NCBI RefSeq assembly: GCF_016086655.4
Contig: NC_052137.2
Location: forward strand, 3,720,001 to 3,784,000
Source of the DNA: Lepeophtheirus salmonis
Taxonomy: Eukaryota > Arthropoda > Copepoda > Siphonostomatoida > Caligidae
Length of the DNA: 64,000 nt
Direction of reading: 5' to 3'
Under the pieces are notes generated by a model. It saw only the letters and a list, made by a program, of their open reading frames with translations. It was not told where the DNA came from and ran no database searches. Shown here piece after piece: positions 43,558-55,089 of the stretch; the stretch's first letter is position 1; the number at the start of each line of letters is the position of its first letter. The position numbers were made by a program, and so were the translations under genes.

Positions 43558-45282
43558 GGTGGAAGGTTCGGGACACGGACTTATTGGGCTGGGCAAAATT
43601 AGATTGGGGGTTTGGGATGAGGCGAAGAACAAATCCACCTCTAATCCATATACATCATCAGAGGTATATAAACCATTTACTATGAAGCAATAGAGTGTCT
43701 TTTTCTAGTTGACACTCTGAACAGGATTTTTTATTTTCAAAAACTGTTGAGATTATTATTTAAATCTCGAAGACAGAACATCTAAGTATAGAGTAATAAT
43801 TAGTGCATGTGCTTATAAAAGACGAAGAGTAACAATGAGGGTTTGCTCGAGTACTTTTTAATTGGACTAATATTTAATAATTACCTTATTCAGACGAGCT
43901 CTGAAGTAAATTTTTATTATTTTATAGTCGAAATAAAACAAGTATCTCGTAAATACTTAATGCCTCATGCTGAACTAAATTAGTTTAGCTAACCTTCTAA
44001 CGCTTTAGAAATCAAAATTTCTATCTATATCGGTTCTTTTTCTTATAAAGACGAATATGTTTCAAAATAAGTGTAAGTCCTTGCTGGACTCGGAGTAGAA
44101 TTAAAGATCAACAAAGGGGTAATTCCTAACATATACCCAGTGAGATTTTTGTGTATTTCGTTCTTCTCACGGCTGCATGTAGCTGATCTAATAAAACGCC
44201 ATTAACGTTAAGCTGATTTCCTCTCAAACATTCTTCAAACTGGCAGGATTATATTTTATATACTCCTGGTAATTGAGTATCCAATGCACACAGCACAATG
44301 ATGTGAAAAAAAAACCATATCCTTCGGGTATATTAAAAAAAAGAAACCGAAAATCAACATGGTAACCCTGACAATTTGAAGAATGTTTAGTAGAAGAGCC
44401 TCTAACTGTAATGACGTTGTATTATATTAGCTTTGAGCAGCTATAAGGGGAAGGAAATAAACAATAATCCCACTTTGTATCTATCAAGGCTGGAGACAGG
44501 AATTACTCAGATGTTGATCCTCAATTCTACTACGACTCTAAAAAGGACCTACACTTATAAATCCCCAACAAATCCTCAGTGCTACTCTCCGTCTTTCAAA
44601 TGCACATTCTTACTCAATATTTAGATATTACAATAATGATAACAGCTTTGTTGTATTTAAAAAAAAAAAAAAAAATCCACTAAGATTGTCAACTGCCAAA
44701 AAAACTTGGAAGCGTTTTAGTTCATATTTTCTACGACTCTACATATAATTATTTTTATGCAACTGCACATATCATTTAAAAAAGTGTATGTTTTATATAA
44801 AAAAAATACAATTATAGAGACAAATAATCCCCTTTTAAGATCGGTCCTTTTTCTTATAGAGACGAATATGTTTCAAAAGAATCAGCCATAAAAATATGTT
44901 TCGCTTATATTTTTTATAGCACTTTTTTATTTGTTTTGTTTTTATACTCCTTTCACAAAGCCATGGTTTCAATGTTGCATATTAATTGCTTTAGAAGAAA
45001 CAACCAAAACAATTCCTATCTCTTTTAATTCAATAAAATCCCATTTATAACATTTAAAAAAAAAAGAAATAAGATACTTTAGTCTTTAAGTTATTACAAG
45101 ATACAAAAAAAGGGGGTTGTTAAATTATCGTTGTGAAGTGTTTGATAATTTTTTTTCCTAGGAGGAATAGAGACTCATTGTCATTATCTACCTCGATCTG
45201 TAACTCCAGTAATGACAAAGAAACCCCTCCAGAGCAGTCTCTCCTAAAAATCTGTTCCTCCTTCCAAGATCTTATCTCCTAA
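43558..45282 (+). CDS. Candidate last two exons of an unidentified gene
   Basis: Exon A (43558-43663) is a conspicuously G-rich island between an acceptor (AATACATTTCAG) and a donor (TCATCAGAG|GTATAT). Exon B (45162-45282) follows a strong acceptor (GATAATTTTTTTTCCTAG). In one phase they join exactly: WKVRDTDLLGWAKLDWGFGM, RRRTNPPLIHIHHQR, then RNRDSLSLSTSICNSSNDKE, TPPEQSLLKICSSFQDLIS and a stop. In exon A a second frame is also open (VEGSGHGLIGLGKIRLGVWD); spliced to exon B it would stop after two codons. The Ser-rich ending would suit a cytoplasmic tail. No family is recognised. The 1.5-kb intron holds the inverted R1 pair. Confidence 0.32.
43700..44255 (-). repeat. R1 dispersed repeat, minus copy with 200-bp insert
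   Basis: Inverted R1 landmarks run ACTCTGAACAGGATTTTT, AAAAGACGAAGAGTAAC, then after an unrelated stretch (about 43865-44060) TTGCTGGACTCGGAGTAGAA (core FYSESSKDLH), TGTAGCTGATCTAATAAAAC and AACATTCTTCAAACTGGCAG. It lies head to head with the next copy. Confidence 0.6.
44028..44883 (+). repeat. 40-bp direct repeat pair flanking R1 copies
   Basis: TATCGGTTCTTTTTCTTATA with AAGACGAATATGTTTCAAAA at 44028 recurs as GATCGGTCCTTTTTCTTATA with GAGACGAATATGTTTCAAAA at 44840. The repeats lie inside the minus R1 copy and beyond the plus R1 copy. Confidence 0.75.
44339..44648 (+). repeat. R1 dispersed repeat, copy 3 (plus)
   Basis: GAAACCGAAAATCAACATGG, CTGACAATTTGAAGAATGTT, GAAGGAAATAAACAATAAT, core NYSDVDPQFYYDSKKDLHL then a stop, TAAATCCCCAACAAATCCTC, ACAATAATGATAACAGC. 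It ends in a 16-A run. With 43700-44255 it forms an inverted pair whose arms are about 200 bases around an 85-base loop. Confidence 0.7.
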
Positions 45283-45379
45283 AATTGAATAATGCTGTTG
45301 ATTGTGGTTACAGGATTTCTCAATTTAGAAAAAAGTATTTTTTTAATCCTTTTTTGCATCACATCTTTGTTTAAATACA

Positions 45380-45900
45380 AAATATTATACACGTTCGGAA
45401 CCCAAGACTTGGAATGTCATGACTAAATAACGAAAAAAGTGGTGTTTAAAGAATAAAATAAAGATAACTACAAACTAAATTATGATATGTTTAGTTATAT
45501 TTTATATTCGTTATGTCCTTCTTCACAAGAAATAGCAGCCTCGACTCACAGGTGAACAGATTGACAGCTCATGACGATGAAGGCTGTATCCATGGCGTAC
45601 CGCGCTGTCATGATAGCATCTCAGAGCGAATCCAAATTTAAATTGGTAGTGCTGTAGACATTCTCCTCCAACACATCCTGACCTGCAAAGTCTAGGGAGG
45701 TGAGATCTGGGCTGGAAGAAGGCCACATGGGGGGAGATCAGAAGTCAGGTATATTGGGTCTGCAGAAGTTCTTCTCGGCTCTATGGGCCTGTAATATAAT
45801 TCTTCAATTTGTAGGAAGTCCGAATGGAGACACTAACGGTATTTGAAGCCTTCTAAGCATTGACAATGGCCTAGAGGAGGTAAAACACGTGTTGCCTTTT
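45380..45900 (-). pseudogene. Mariner lineage B, copy 2, middle deleted
   Basis: The minus strand gives WPSSSPDLTSLDFAGQDVLE (third catalytic Asp kept), ENVYSTTNLNLDSLRDAIMT, ARYAMDTAFIVMSCQSVHL and the tail VEAAISCEEGHNEY. It matches the copy at 19370 block for block, including the 3' flank TCATGACTAAATAACGAAAA. The upstream helix-turn-helix part is more decayed, and the first two catalytic blocks are absent, as in copy 1. Both copies may descend from one deleted master element. The plus-frame shadow is not a gene. Confidence 0.75.
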
Positions 45901-47185
45901 TTATAGTAGTTCTTATATTTTTAAACGCAAAGACATGTGATGAAGACAAAAGTTTTTGTTTTAGCTGTCGTTTAACCAAACCTTGGAGTCAAAAATAACT
46001 AATATGAAATTGTAATGAAATGTAACTGCACGTTTTGAGTCCTCACAGTATAGATTTTTGACTTTTGTGATATATCGGATATAATATGAGTTCATTTTAA
46101 TTCAAAATATTTTTTTATTCATATGATGTATAAATGTAATATAAATTATGGACATAATAATAGGGATGGTTATTAATAAATTATATATTGTGAAAATAAT
46201 TAAATCATTTATCGGACAAAGGGATATGAAAATCTGCTCATACGCTATTTCAATTAATATCATAAGAAAAAAATGACAGTTAGATTATCTATTATAAAAT
46301 TTTTTAGGACATTTTCTCAGAATCCTCTGGGGAACCCCCACTACTTTCATAAGATAATACTTTGAAAAGTTTCATCAATATATGACTTGTATAGGTTTTA
46401 GAATACTTTAATGTAATAAGATATTTTGACCCCTATTAAATTCCATATGAATTGATTGTGATTACATTTGAAATACTTTATAATGTGTCACAAGACAGAT
46501 TATAAAGTGATTGTTAAGTTGGTTTAATAAAGAAAATTATTTATAATCAACATGTAAAATAAAAATTAACCCTCATTTTTGACAAATAAAAGACTATATT
46601 TTACAAGAAAAACTATTAAAAAATAGTATAAATATATTTTGTACGTACATCAAAGATTGTAGTTATGCAAATATGGATTAGTATCAAGCATGTAAAGAAT
46701 CTGTGTCCAGAACGAATAATGATTAATGATGCTTATTCTAAATTGATTTATACCTATATACTATTTTGCCCGCTCACGATAGAGGTTGAAAATAAAATGA
46801 AAAGGGAGAACACAGCAACCTTACTTTTTTGTATCCTTCATTTTGCTTGATCGTTGGGCATATCTAATGATAATATGATATGTATAATGGAAGGCATTTA
46901 GCAAAGAATTATCAATGGAACGACTATTATATTCTACTTGGATGCATACTTACGATTTCAGATCTGATTGTACGCAAAGTCAAAATTTTAAAACCACTGC
47001 ATCCCTTGTATACGTATATGAACTTTTCTCTATGTAAATTAACCTAAGATTATATTTATGCCTCTCAACCATGATCATTTCCTTTAATAAATCAACGGAT
47101 AATGGATATTGAAAAAAAAAAATGTGGAAGCTAAAATTGTAGACTTGACCTTAAATTAATCTAGATTACCTAAGGATGAATATTA
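45901..47185. other. AT-rich spacer
   Basis: A 61-codon plus frame at 46665-46850 has no motif; chance is likely. Confidence 0.5.
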
Positions 47186-47350
47186 TTAGGTTGGTAAGGG
47201 CTATTCGTGTTAATAAACAATAATAAAAAAGCTTTCAAGAATCGACTATCGTCAGCATGGAGGCGAAAAGACAAAGGTGTAGAGTGTCGAGGAGATCCAG
47301 AAGGTCATAGGACGCTCACAGTGTCTTGTTTACTAGATTAAAATATGGCC
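47186..47350 (+). mobile_element. 5' end of a TTAGGTTGG-type mariner
   Basis: TTAGGTTGGTAAGGGCTATT, preceded by TA, is a mariner left terminus. It is followed by an ATG (MEAKRQRC...) and in another frame EEIQKVIGRSQCLVY, resembling the first helix-turn-helix. Nothing mariner-like follows, so only the left end remains. Confidence 0.5.
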
Positions 47351-48044
47351 TTCGACATTTAATTGTTTTGAATATTGAGATTTTACATTGGGTGTGACTA
47401 CTTTCCCCAGTACTCGTTTGCATACATTCTTTTTGGAATGCCCAAAGGGCAGGAAAAGGCGACCCCAGAAACTAGGGCTGTCTGTTTTGCTCTAGTTAGC
47501 GCTAAAACATACATAGCTAACTGCCTCACTTCTGGGTGTACAATAATCTTGCACTCTCTCATTTTCCTTGCATCTGCAGCAAGATACGCAGCCCTTTTCC
47601 TTTAGGACCCCCCGTTACGAGAACAGAGAACGACAACAGAGAATGGAATAACGCTCTAGACATTGTTCGATTTTTCCCAAAATGGTTATGTAAGTTCTAC
47701 TCAACCCTGAAATATTTTGTAAGTAGATACCTTATGATTAGAACAAGAATATCGGAGACATAGTTGTTGTTTTTTGTCGGTTTTATTTTAATCATTTTCA
47801 TATTTTAAATACTCATAATTTGTAGTGGTAGAGATTAGTATATTTTTATATAAGTCTGTAATAAAAATAAATTGTTAATATTGAAGGGTTGGGCTTTGAT
47901 CTAGGGGGTTAGTTTTAAACTATAACGTTTATTTATCATTAATTTTAACGTAATCCCTCTTGATGTATTTTATTATTATTTTAGTCTTTAAATTGTAGTA
48001 TAAAGTTTTAATAAAGACTCAATTTAAAAAACAAAAAAACATAG
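47351..48044. other. Spacer with a less AT-rich 230-base patch
   Basis: A 76-codon plus frame (47375-47605) includes PKGQEKATPETRAVCFALVS and LIFLASAARYAALFL. The patch is richer in G+C than its flanks but neither strand gives a family I know. Confidence 0.35.
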
Positions 48045-48535
48045 TGTGCTCCGGTCAGAGCCTTGAGAGTTCCTCTGGCAGTAATAGACGGTGAAAAATT
48101 GGAATCATGGAGGACATGGACACTGAAATCACCAAAAGTCTAGCCAAGTCGATGAAGCAGCACGCGAAAGCTCTTAATGTCAGTGATTTGACTGTGAGAA
48201 GATATGTGGAAGTCCTCTAATGAACGATGAAATCGGCAACTTCTTGTAACAGCAACCAACCCTAACTTGGTCACAAGGGTCCCAAAATTTTGTCTAAGTT
48301 AAAGCAGAATGTGTCAACAGTTTGCATCTGTTGACTCACTGTTCCTCCCTCGACTGTACCCTTTTGGGTGTAGTCGAGAAGAGAATCTGTGCCAAACCTC
48401 ACCAAAATTTGGATGACTTCAAGACCTCCATTGAACAGAAGTGGGCGGCCATGTTTCAAACCTTCATGGAGAAGTGTTGCATCTTCTTAGCTCCAGGTTG
48501 GAGACCATGGTAAATGCCAAATGAAATCATTTCGA
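48045..48535 (+). pseudogene. Mariner transposase with middle deleted
   Basis: MEDMDTEITKSLAKSMKQHA and KALNVSDLTVRRYVEVL represent the second helix-turn-helix (family AKxLNVSxxTVRRAVK). About 100 bases further on the C-terminal part begins: SSLDCTLLGVVEKRICAKPH, QNLDDFKTSIEQKWAAMFQT, FMEKCC (family PDLDPLDFxxWGVVEKRVCAKPHxNLDDLKTSIEQEW). The catalytic core between is missing and stops occur at the joint. The third Asp position appears altered (LDCTLLG). Confidence 0.75.
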
Positions 48536-48960
48536 TAAATATAATAATATATTATTAAAGAAGTCTGTGACAAAGCACCAACCTTTTACTTCTCTTCATT
48601 CTTGAAAAAGATTACCCTATTTGTACGTTATTAAAAAGTCCACGATTTGACCTTTCACAATTCTTATATCCATACTTAATGAACCATACAGTGTTTTCTA
48701 CTATGGAGTTTTAGTTAGCCTCTAAATGAATAATTAGTTACTCATTAGCTTCTTCAAACAGCGGACATACTCATTTTAAATTTAATTAAATATCTAATAT
48801 TTAATTTTGCTGATTAATTCCATTTCTTATATTTGTATTCAAATGATAATTATGTAAGTAAAGACTCTCTTAAATTCATCTTATCAAAATGATTCGAACC
48901 AGGGATTTTATCAAATAGTATTTCAACTACAAAATACTTTAATTTTACAACTAATGGGGG

Positions 48961-49055
48961 CAATACTATAATAATGACAACAGTCGAAGAAAAGAAAATT
49001 CTTTTCTTCAGATTACCAATTCCAATAATGTACACGACTTCATCACTAGCCATCC
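48961..49055 (+). repeat. R1 fragment
   Basis: ATAATAATGACAACAGTCGA, GATTACCAATTCCAATAATG and CATCACTAGCC are the end portion of R1. Confidence 0.55.
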
Positions 49056-49707
49056 ACCTTAGGAACTCTTTCACAATACTACTCTAAATAAGCTAATATA
49101 TTCTACAAATAGCACAAAAATCAATTATAATACCATTGTATTAACTGTAATAACTTGTGTGATCCATTGTTCTCAATTTATCATATACCTCTTGACTTCA
49201 TTTTTTTGGGATGGTGTTTCATCCCATTTCTGAACTAGTATCAAAATCTGGAATTATCTATCAAAGTTTCAAAAAATGTTTTTTTATCAAAGCAAAAAAC
49301 ACATGGGAAGTGTATATTTCTCTATGGAATATGTTTTGTTTGATTACAATTTATTAATAATATATGTCATCTAAAGGCTAAAAAATATACTGTAAATTTC
49401 TCTATAACATCAATTTTAGATTGCAAGTAAACAGGTAAAAAATATTATAAGAAAATAATAGTATTCAATTTGTAAGTGGCAAGACCAAAAATATTGTGTA
49501 TATTAGAAAATAAAGCATACAACCATTTTTAACTTAATATAAAGATGCTAGAAATCAAATTTATGTGCAAAAACATTATTTTGCTCCACAGTGACAATTC
49601 ACTTATCAATTTTATATTTCTTTACGCGTAAATTACTAGGGTAGTACAAGGCATTGTCCAGAGTTATTAGGGATCGACAAACATACAAACATTGTTTCAA
49701 TAATATG
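49056..49707. other. AT-rich spacer
   Basis: No feature recognised. Confidence 0.55.
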
Positions 49708-49850
49708 GAAGACAGCTCCCCAATAAATCCTTGATGTTTCTTTCCGTTTTTTATGAGAACACTCCCACGTACCTGCTCACTCAATACTTAGACTTTATCT
49801 CCTCAAGAATAAAAAAATTATAATAGCAGCTTGAGACAAAAAAATAATAT
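49708..49850 (+). repeat. R1 fragment
   Basis: CTCCCCAATAAATCCTTG, TTTTTTATGAGAACACTCCC, CTCAATACTTAGACTTTATC and TATAATAGCAGCTTGAG keep the R1 order of the middle-to-end portion. Confidence 0.5.
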
Positions 49851-51339
49851 AATTTAAAGAGCAACAGAGTACTTTAGCTTTTTGATAAACCTCACCAAAA
49901 GTTTTTCTTTTACATATAAGTTGAGTGGAACTACATGTTTGCAAGATTGAATTCATTTTATAAAGTGCTCCCTGTATAGTATACCCCCTTTTTTCTTTAT
50001 ACGGTATTGATATATGATACACATTATATATCAGGGTGCACTATATAAAGTGCACCCCGTAACTTCTTTTTATACAGACATAGATTATTTTTCACTCGTG
50101 AGATGGCTCTTTAGTTGATTCAATGTTATTGCTTAAATACTTTTTCACAAAAAGAACAAATGTTTCACTCAATTCAGTCAAATGTTATCAACACACTGAA
50201 TACTCAAATTGTATCTCATGGTCACGTAATGAAATACCTTAATTTTTTTTCTGGAACATCCTTTTATATTGAAGGAAGCAAGAATTGATATTATTATAAA
50301 TACACAGGAGAAAAACTTGGGTATCATAATAAAAATGATCTAAATAACAGTGCTGCTAATTTTTGGAGGGAAATTTCCAGCTTGCATTAAATATATTTGA
50401 ATAGACTACGAGAAGAAGAAAGGTCTGTTGTTATTGTTTGAAAGTTTATAATTCAAAGATATACATTAGTAGACTGTTTTACTTATCCTGAACTATTCGA
50501 GGTAAGCAAACTTCATGCTCATTCCACTTGTATGCCTTTAGGAGCTCTATCTTCAACTAAACCACACAAAAGATTCACAAACTTTCACTATTGTAATTGC
50601 TTAAATTATTATATATTAATCTTTTTAATTGCAAGTTTGTATGTTAAATAATAACCAAAAGTTTAAGTCTGTGTATCAAATAAATAATTGCACAACATTC
50701 ACCTTCCCCTATACAGAATGATACACTTGAATATATAGATATAGTATCAACGCACTCAACAATAACTACAAAAAGGATTGTTTACCTAAATATATAGTTT
50801 TTATAATTTATTATCATAATATTAAAAAAAATCACGCAATATGATGGAAATATACCGCATTATACATGGGTTCAGAATAATTCCAAGCACCTTGTTATGC
50901 AAAATCCTCCTGGTTTGAAACTGCGTTATGCGGGGACACCCTACCCTGCATTGGGTTAAAGTTTGAAGGAAAAGTTAAAAAAATCAAAATCTGCAAATAA
51001 CGTTTTTTTTGTTGAAATTCATTATTTGTCCTAGTCCAAGCAAAAATGGCATATCCATTAACGGTTGTTTTGCAAGGTATTTTTGTATATACACACATTA
51101 TACATATATAAATCCATTACGACAAAAAGTTATGCATAACTATTTATACAATGGTTATGCTCAAATATCTGCAAATAATGTACCACCATTTCCTTGGAGA
51201 TTTATTATTTTTTCTGTAGAACATGACTGGTGCTTCATTTTTTTTAAAGATATTTATTGATGTTCTAAGAAGATCTAATTTGGAGTGGAGGTTTCATTTA
51301 ACTAATTTTGCAATATTTAGGATTTTAATTTTGGGATCA
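49851..51339. other. AT-rich spacer
   Basis: No feature recognised. Plus and minus frames at 50895-51260 are without motifs. Confidence 0.5.
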
Positions 51340-52050
51340 AATCTATTTAATTGTACCATCGGGGATATCCCAAGTTAATGCGTGGCAGCTCACAGAGTCA
51401 TGTAGAGTAAGTCACCTAGCTACGACTCAAACAGTACTGTGGATATTATTAGACAAAAATATAAAAAAACTCCCTTCTCCAAAATCTTCTAGCGCTTGAA
51501 AAGTAAGAAAAATTGTATTGAGGGATGAAGTCACGACACTACATGACATGAGTCCACACAACATTTTTTTACTGGAAGGCTTACTTTTCCTCAGCAAAGA
51601 AAAGTAGCCTTACATCTGACCCTCCTATCTTGTTATTTAAAATTTTATTTTCATCCACTAGGATCTGTTGATGCAACAACGATTTCCGACTATAATATCT
51701 CCAAACTAGGCGGCTACAAAAACGGAAAACAAGGATATTAAGATACATTACGTACTATCTATGAGGGAAGGAAGTTTACCCCACAATTCCAGATTTCAAC
51801 GAAAACAATCCGACATTTTCATCCATGTTAAGATTGCGGCAAATTATTTAACGACGAGGTGCATGCTTTTGTAAAGTGCCCTGCATTGGAAATTTTGAGG
51901 GAACTGATAAGGTTAAACGTAAAGATTACTGATCAAGGTAGCTTAAAGGCCATAGTGTGGTTTGGTTTCCCCTTCATTCGTAACCGTTACTCCTATAAGA
52001 AGGAGGCTTTAAAAGTGGCGATAAGTAATTGCAAGGCTTTCATAGCCTAA
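51340..52050 (+). pseudogene. LINE-like retrotransposon C-terminus (zinc-knuckle end)
   Basis: An interrupted frame reads SGISQVNAWQLTESCRVSHL, ATTQTVLWILLDKNIKKLPS, a stop, then KVRKIVLRDEVTTLHDMSPH. After a frame change come TLRTIYEGRKFTPQFQISTK, TIRHFHPC, a stop, DCGKLFNDEVHAFVKCPALE, ILRELIRLNVKITDQ and FPFIRNRYSYKKEALKVAIS, NCKAFIA, stop at 52048. The C-x2-C-x9-H-x4-C spacing (a stop lies between the first two Cys) is that of the zinc-binding end found after reverse transcriptase in many non-LTR elements. No reverse-transcriptase core is visible upstream. A T-rich tail to AATGAAAAAAAA near 52829 may be its 3' untranslated end. Confidence 0.5.
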
Positions 52051-53564
52051 AAACTAGGTGAGGGATCAATCATAGTGGCGTGGAATTCAGGAAGATGATT
52101 ATAAATATGCTGTATCTAGATACACTTCATTCTAATTGAAGATTCTGTGTCTGCAGTACTCAGGGTGTAAATATACCTGTTACCTATTTAAACATTTTCC
52201 TTCTGCCTCAAAAATATACTATAAAACCGTAGATTTTATTATTGAGCAATACAAAAACATTGCAGTACAGTTATGAAGTAATCACTTTTCTTGGGGGATT
52301 ATACTAACTTTTTGGAATGACTGCATTAATCCATGTAAATGGAAATTATGTTTTTGGAGCAACAGCCTTTTCTTTTATGTTTTTTTTTCTATAGGTTTAC
52401 TTTTTAAATAATTTTTTTACGATACGTTTTGTGCTCCTGTTTTGTTTTTGTTTCTACATAATGATGATTATATGATTATACTGCATGTCTTCAATTTTAG
52501 TTGCTGTCTCAACTCCAAACGAACTTTTAACCCAGTAATCTTTAATCAGTTGGATTTTCAGCGTGATCAGTGTGTGTTTTGTTGTGTTTTTTTTTGTTAT
52601 CAATTCATATAGCTGATGAGCTGTTTATTTTAGAAGTCTGAAGGAGGGAAATTAATTGTAAGCTATAATACTTGCTATGTTGTATTTCAATTCCAATTGC
52701 TTTTTGATTTTATTTATTTATTTGTATATTTACTTATTTGTATATGTATGTATACGTGTAATGTAGATGAACTTGTAGAATTTTTTTCTTTTTTTTCGAA
52801 ATGTTCAAAAATATTTTTAATGAAAAAAAATTAAGAAATATACCATGTGTGTCATAAGACGTTGTAATGTTTGACTTCATTAAGAAAATGGATCAGATAC
52901 AGGGCAATCAAATGAGTGTAGACAGTTTTTGACTCTTAAAAATAAATCTTTCAAAAAGATAAATTATATTATCCGAATTCTTGGTTTTGAGCAATACATA
53001 TTGAATAAATAATCTCTTTCTTTTGAACAATCAAATCTTGGAATTAGCTTTATACTGAAGGAAACACATTTTGCATATTTACAATGGATCAAAAAGATTT
53101 CCCATAAAATGAAAAACGGATTTTTCAGAGACCGGTTTGTGGTTGGGTAACTTCAATTAGTAAAAAAACTCATCTCTTCGTCATGGAAGAGTTAGTAAAA
53201 GTCAATCAACAGGTTTATCTGAAGATGTTCAAGGAGAAATTGGTATCTTGAATCAATACCACATTTGGAGAAGACGAAAAACTCTTTAACAAGACAAAGT
53301 CCCGTAACACGCAGCAAATATTGTTCTGAAATGGTGTAAGGAGAATAGCTAGGGTTTTCCTTATTTAAAACCAAAATAACTTTGCATTACCTAATATCTT
53401 GGAGAATAATTCTATCATATAAAATCATTCTAGTGTTGAAACTCTGAAGGTAAAGTTACTCATTTGTTTCCAAGAAATGTCTCCAGAAGCCATACGTACC
53501 TCATGGGGTAAAGTTCATTACATATTTTTTTCAATATTCCTTTATTTGGTCAGATTTAGCTGTA
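52051..53564. other. Probable LINE 3' tail, then AT-rich spacer
   Basis: 52051-52830 is T-rich, without frames, and ends in an A run, as expected of a LINE 3' end. 52831-53564 shows nothing recognisable. Confidence 0.4.
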
Positions 53565-53742
53565 CTGATTAACTATAAGAAAGCATTATATTTTATTAAA
53601 TTTATTTCATTTAACCTAGGATTCTTTTGTGAAATCCATATACATAAAGTTTATTTCTTTCTCTAAGTATGACAGGTGCAAACCTATGCACATTGAGTTC
53701 AAGTGAATAATTTTTCCCGAGTGCGTTGTCCATTGATGTCAG
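53565..53742 (-). mobile_element. tRNA-derived SINE, copy 2
   Basis: On the minus strand: a diverged head (CATCAATGGACAACGCACTC), CTTGAACTCAATGTGCATAG, GTTTGCACCTGTCATACTTA, then body ATATGGATTTCAC, CCTAGGTTAAATGAAATAAA and TTATAGTTAATCAGTACAGC. The A box is damaged relative to the copies at 24752 and 59065. Confidence 0.65.
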
Positions 53743-55089
53743 ATTAAGGCGTTTCGTCAAGACAATAGAAGTATATTTTAAAAACTAAATTTAAATCATT
53801 TTCCTTCCACTTTTTTTGTATTTTTCTTCGAATGATTCATTTTTTTCTGTATTGGTACTTTAATAAATATATGTCTACACTTGGATGGATCCCCTTGTAT
53901 ATTTTATACAATATTGTTAGTGTGAATATATTTTACATTTAACTAGCTAATACATTGTAAAACAAAATCTTTGAGGGATAGGGCTTAAAGTGGACACATA
54001 GACTTATCCCAAAATCTATTAAACCCTAACATTTAGTTATCATGCCACATTCACTATATATCTTTTACATTTACATCATAATTGATCATTCCACATAACA
54101 ACTCAACCTCCTCCCATTAACCTATAATTTAAGATTGTGTAAATAGTGTTTAACGACTAATGTCGCATGAGAGCCACTCAAATGAACAAGTAGCTTGAAG
54201 CAACAATAAGCTATGGATTCAATTTCTTAAGGAATGTCATCTTGTTTTTTTCTTTTGTTTCTTTGTTTGTTTATTCGGGATAGTTTAAGGATTCATTGAA
54301 AGAAGGATGAGGAAATACTTTTATTTTGTATACTATAAGGAAAAGTCCATTAAAAAAATAAACGACGAAAAAGAAAGGATAAAAGTTTTTTCATGGGGCA
54401 TTGTAAGAAGAACCGAAAAAAAACCTTTTTATTTGCTGAGTGGTCTAAAGGTTCATTATTAACCATATGTCAACTCCGTTTTTACTTCTATTTACTCATC
54501 CATTTATAAACATATGTTATTTTTGAAATACCATTATTATTCATTGAAAAGAGATCATAATTCATTTTTCACGAGTCAGACTTTATTTATTTGTATATAT
54601 AAATATAAAATATTTTAATCTAACAATATTACTTATATATAAGAAAGGATATTTGACAAAAATGCAGAGGGGCATTTCAATGAGGTTGAGGGGAAGCAGG
54701 GAGTGAGTCAGCGGTACTAGAAAGGATTTTTGAGTGATGGAGTCAAATTAATTAATGTAGTTGTCATCAGGGGCGTCCGTTATATTTTTTTTGAAAAAAG
54801 CCATACCAACAACCCCTTTGGCAAGTTTGTTGGGGTTTTTTTGTGGCAGAAAAGTTTTTTGTTATATTTATAAATGCCAAATTGGACAAATAGTTTTTTT
54901 TGAAAAGATACAAAATTAAATGAATAATAAAAAATTAATTTCATTTTTCCAGAAAATAATAATATTTAAACTTTTTTAGACAAAATGAATTTCTTATATT
55001 GTGTTAACTATAAAAATTCCGTAAAAGTGTGTATGAGGGGAGGCAATTGTCTTTTTTGACTTTGATTTTGGGACCAGAAAATGTTTTAT
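53743..55089. other. AT-rich spacer
   Basis: CAGGGGCGTCCG near 54770 resembles a hAT-type terminus, but no partner end or transposase was found. Confidence 0.45.

Noticed and set aside
54770..54782. CAGGGGCGTCCG resembling a hAT terminus
   Set aside because: No inverted partner, target duplication or transposase nearby; a similar GGGGCGTCC at 9562 lies inside a mariner fragment.
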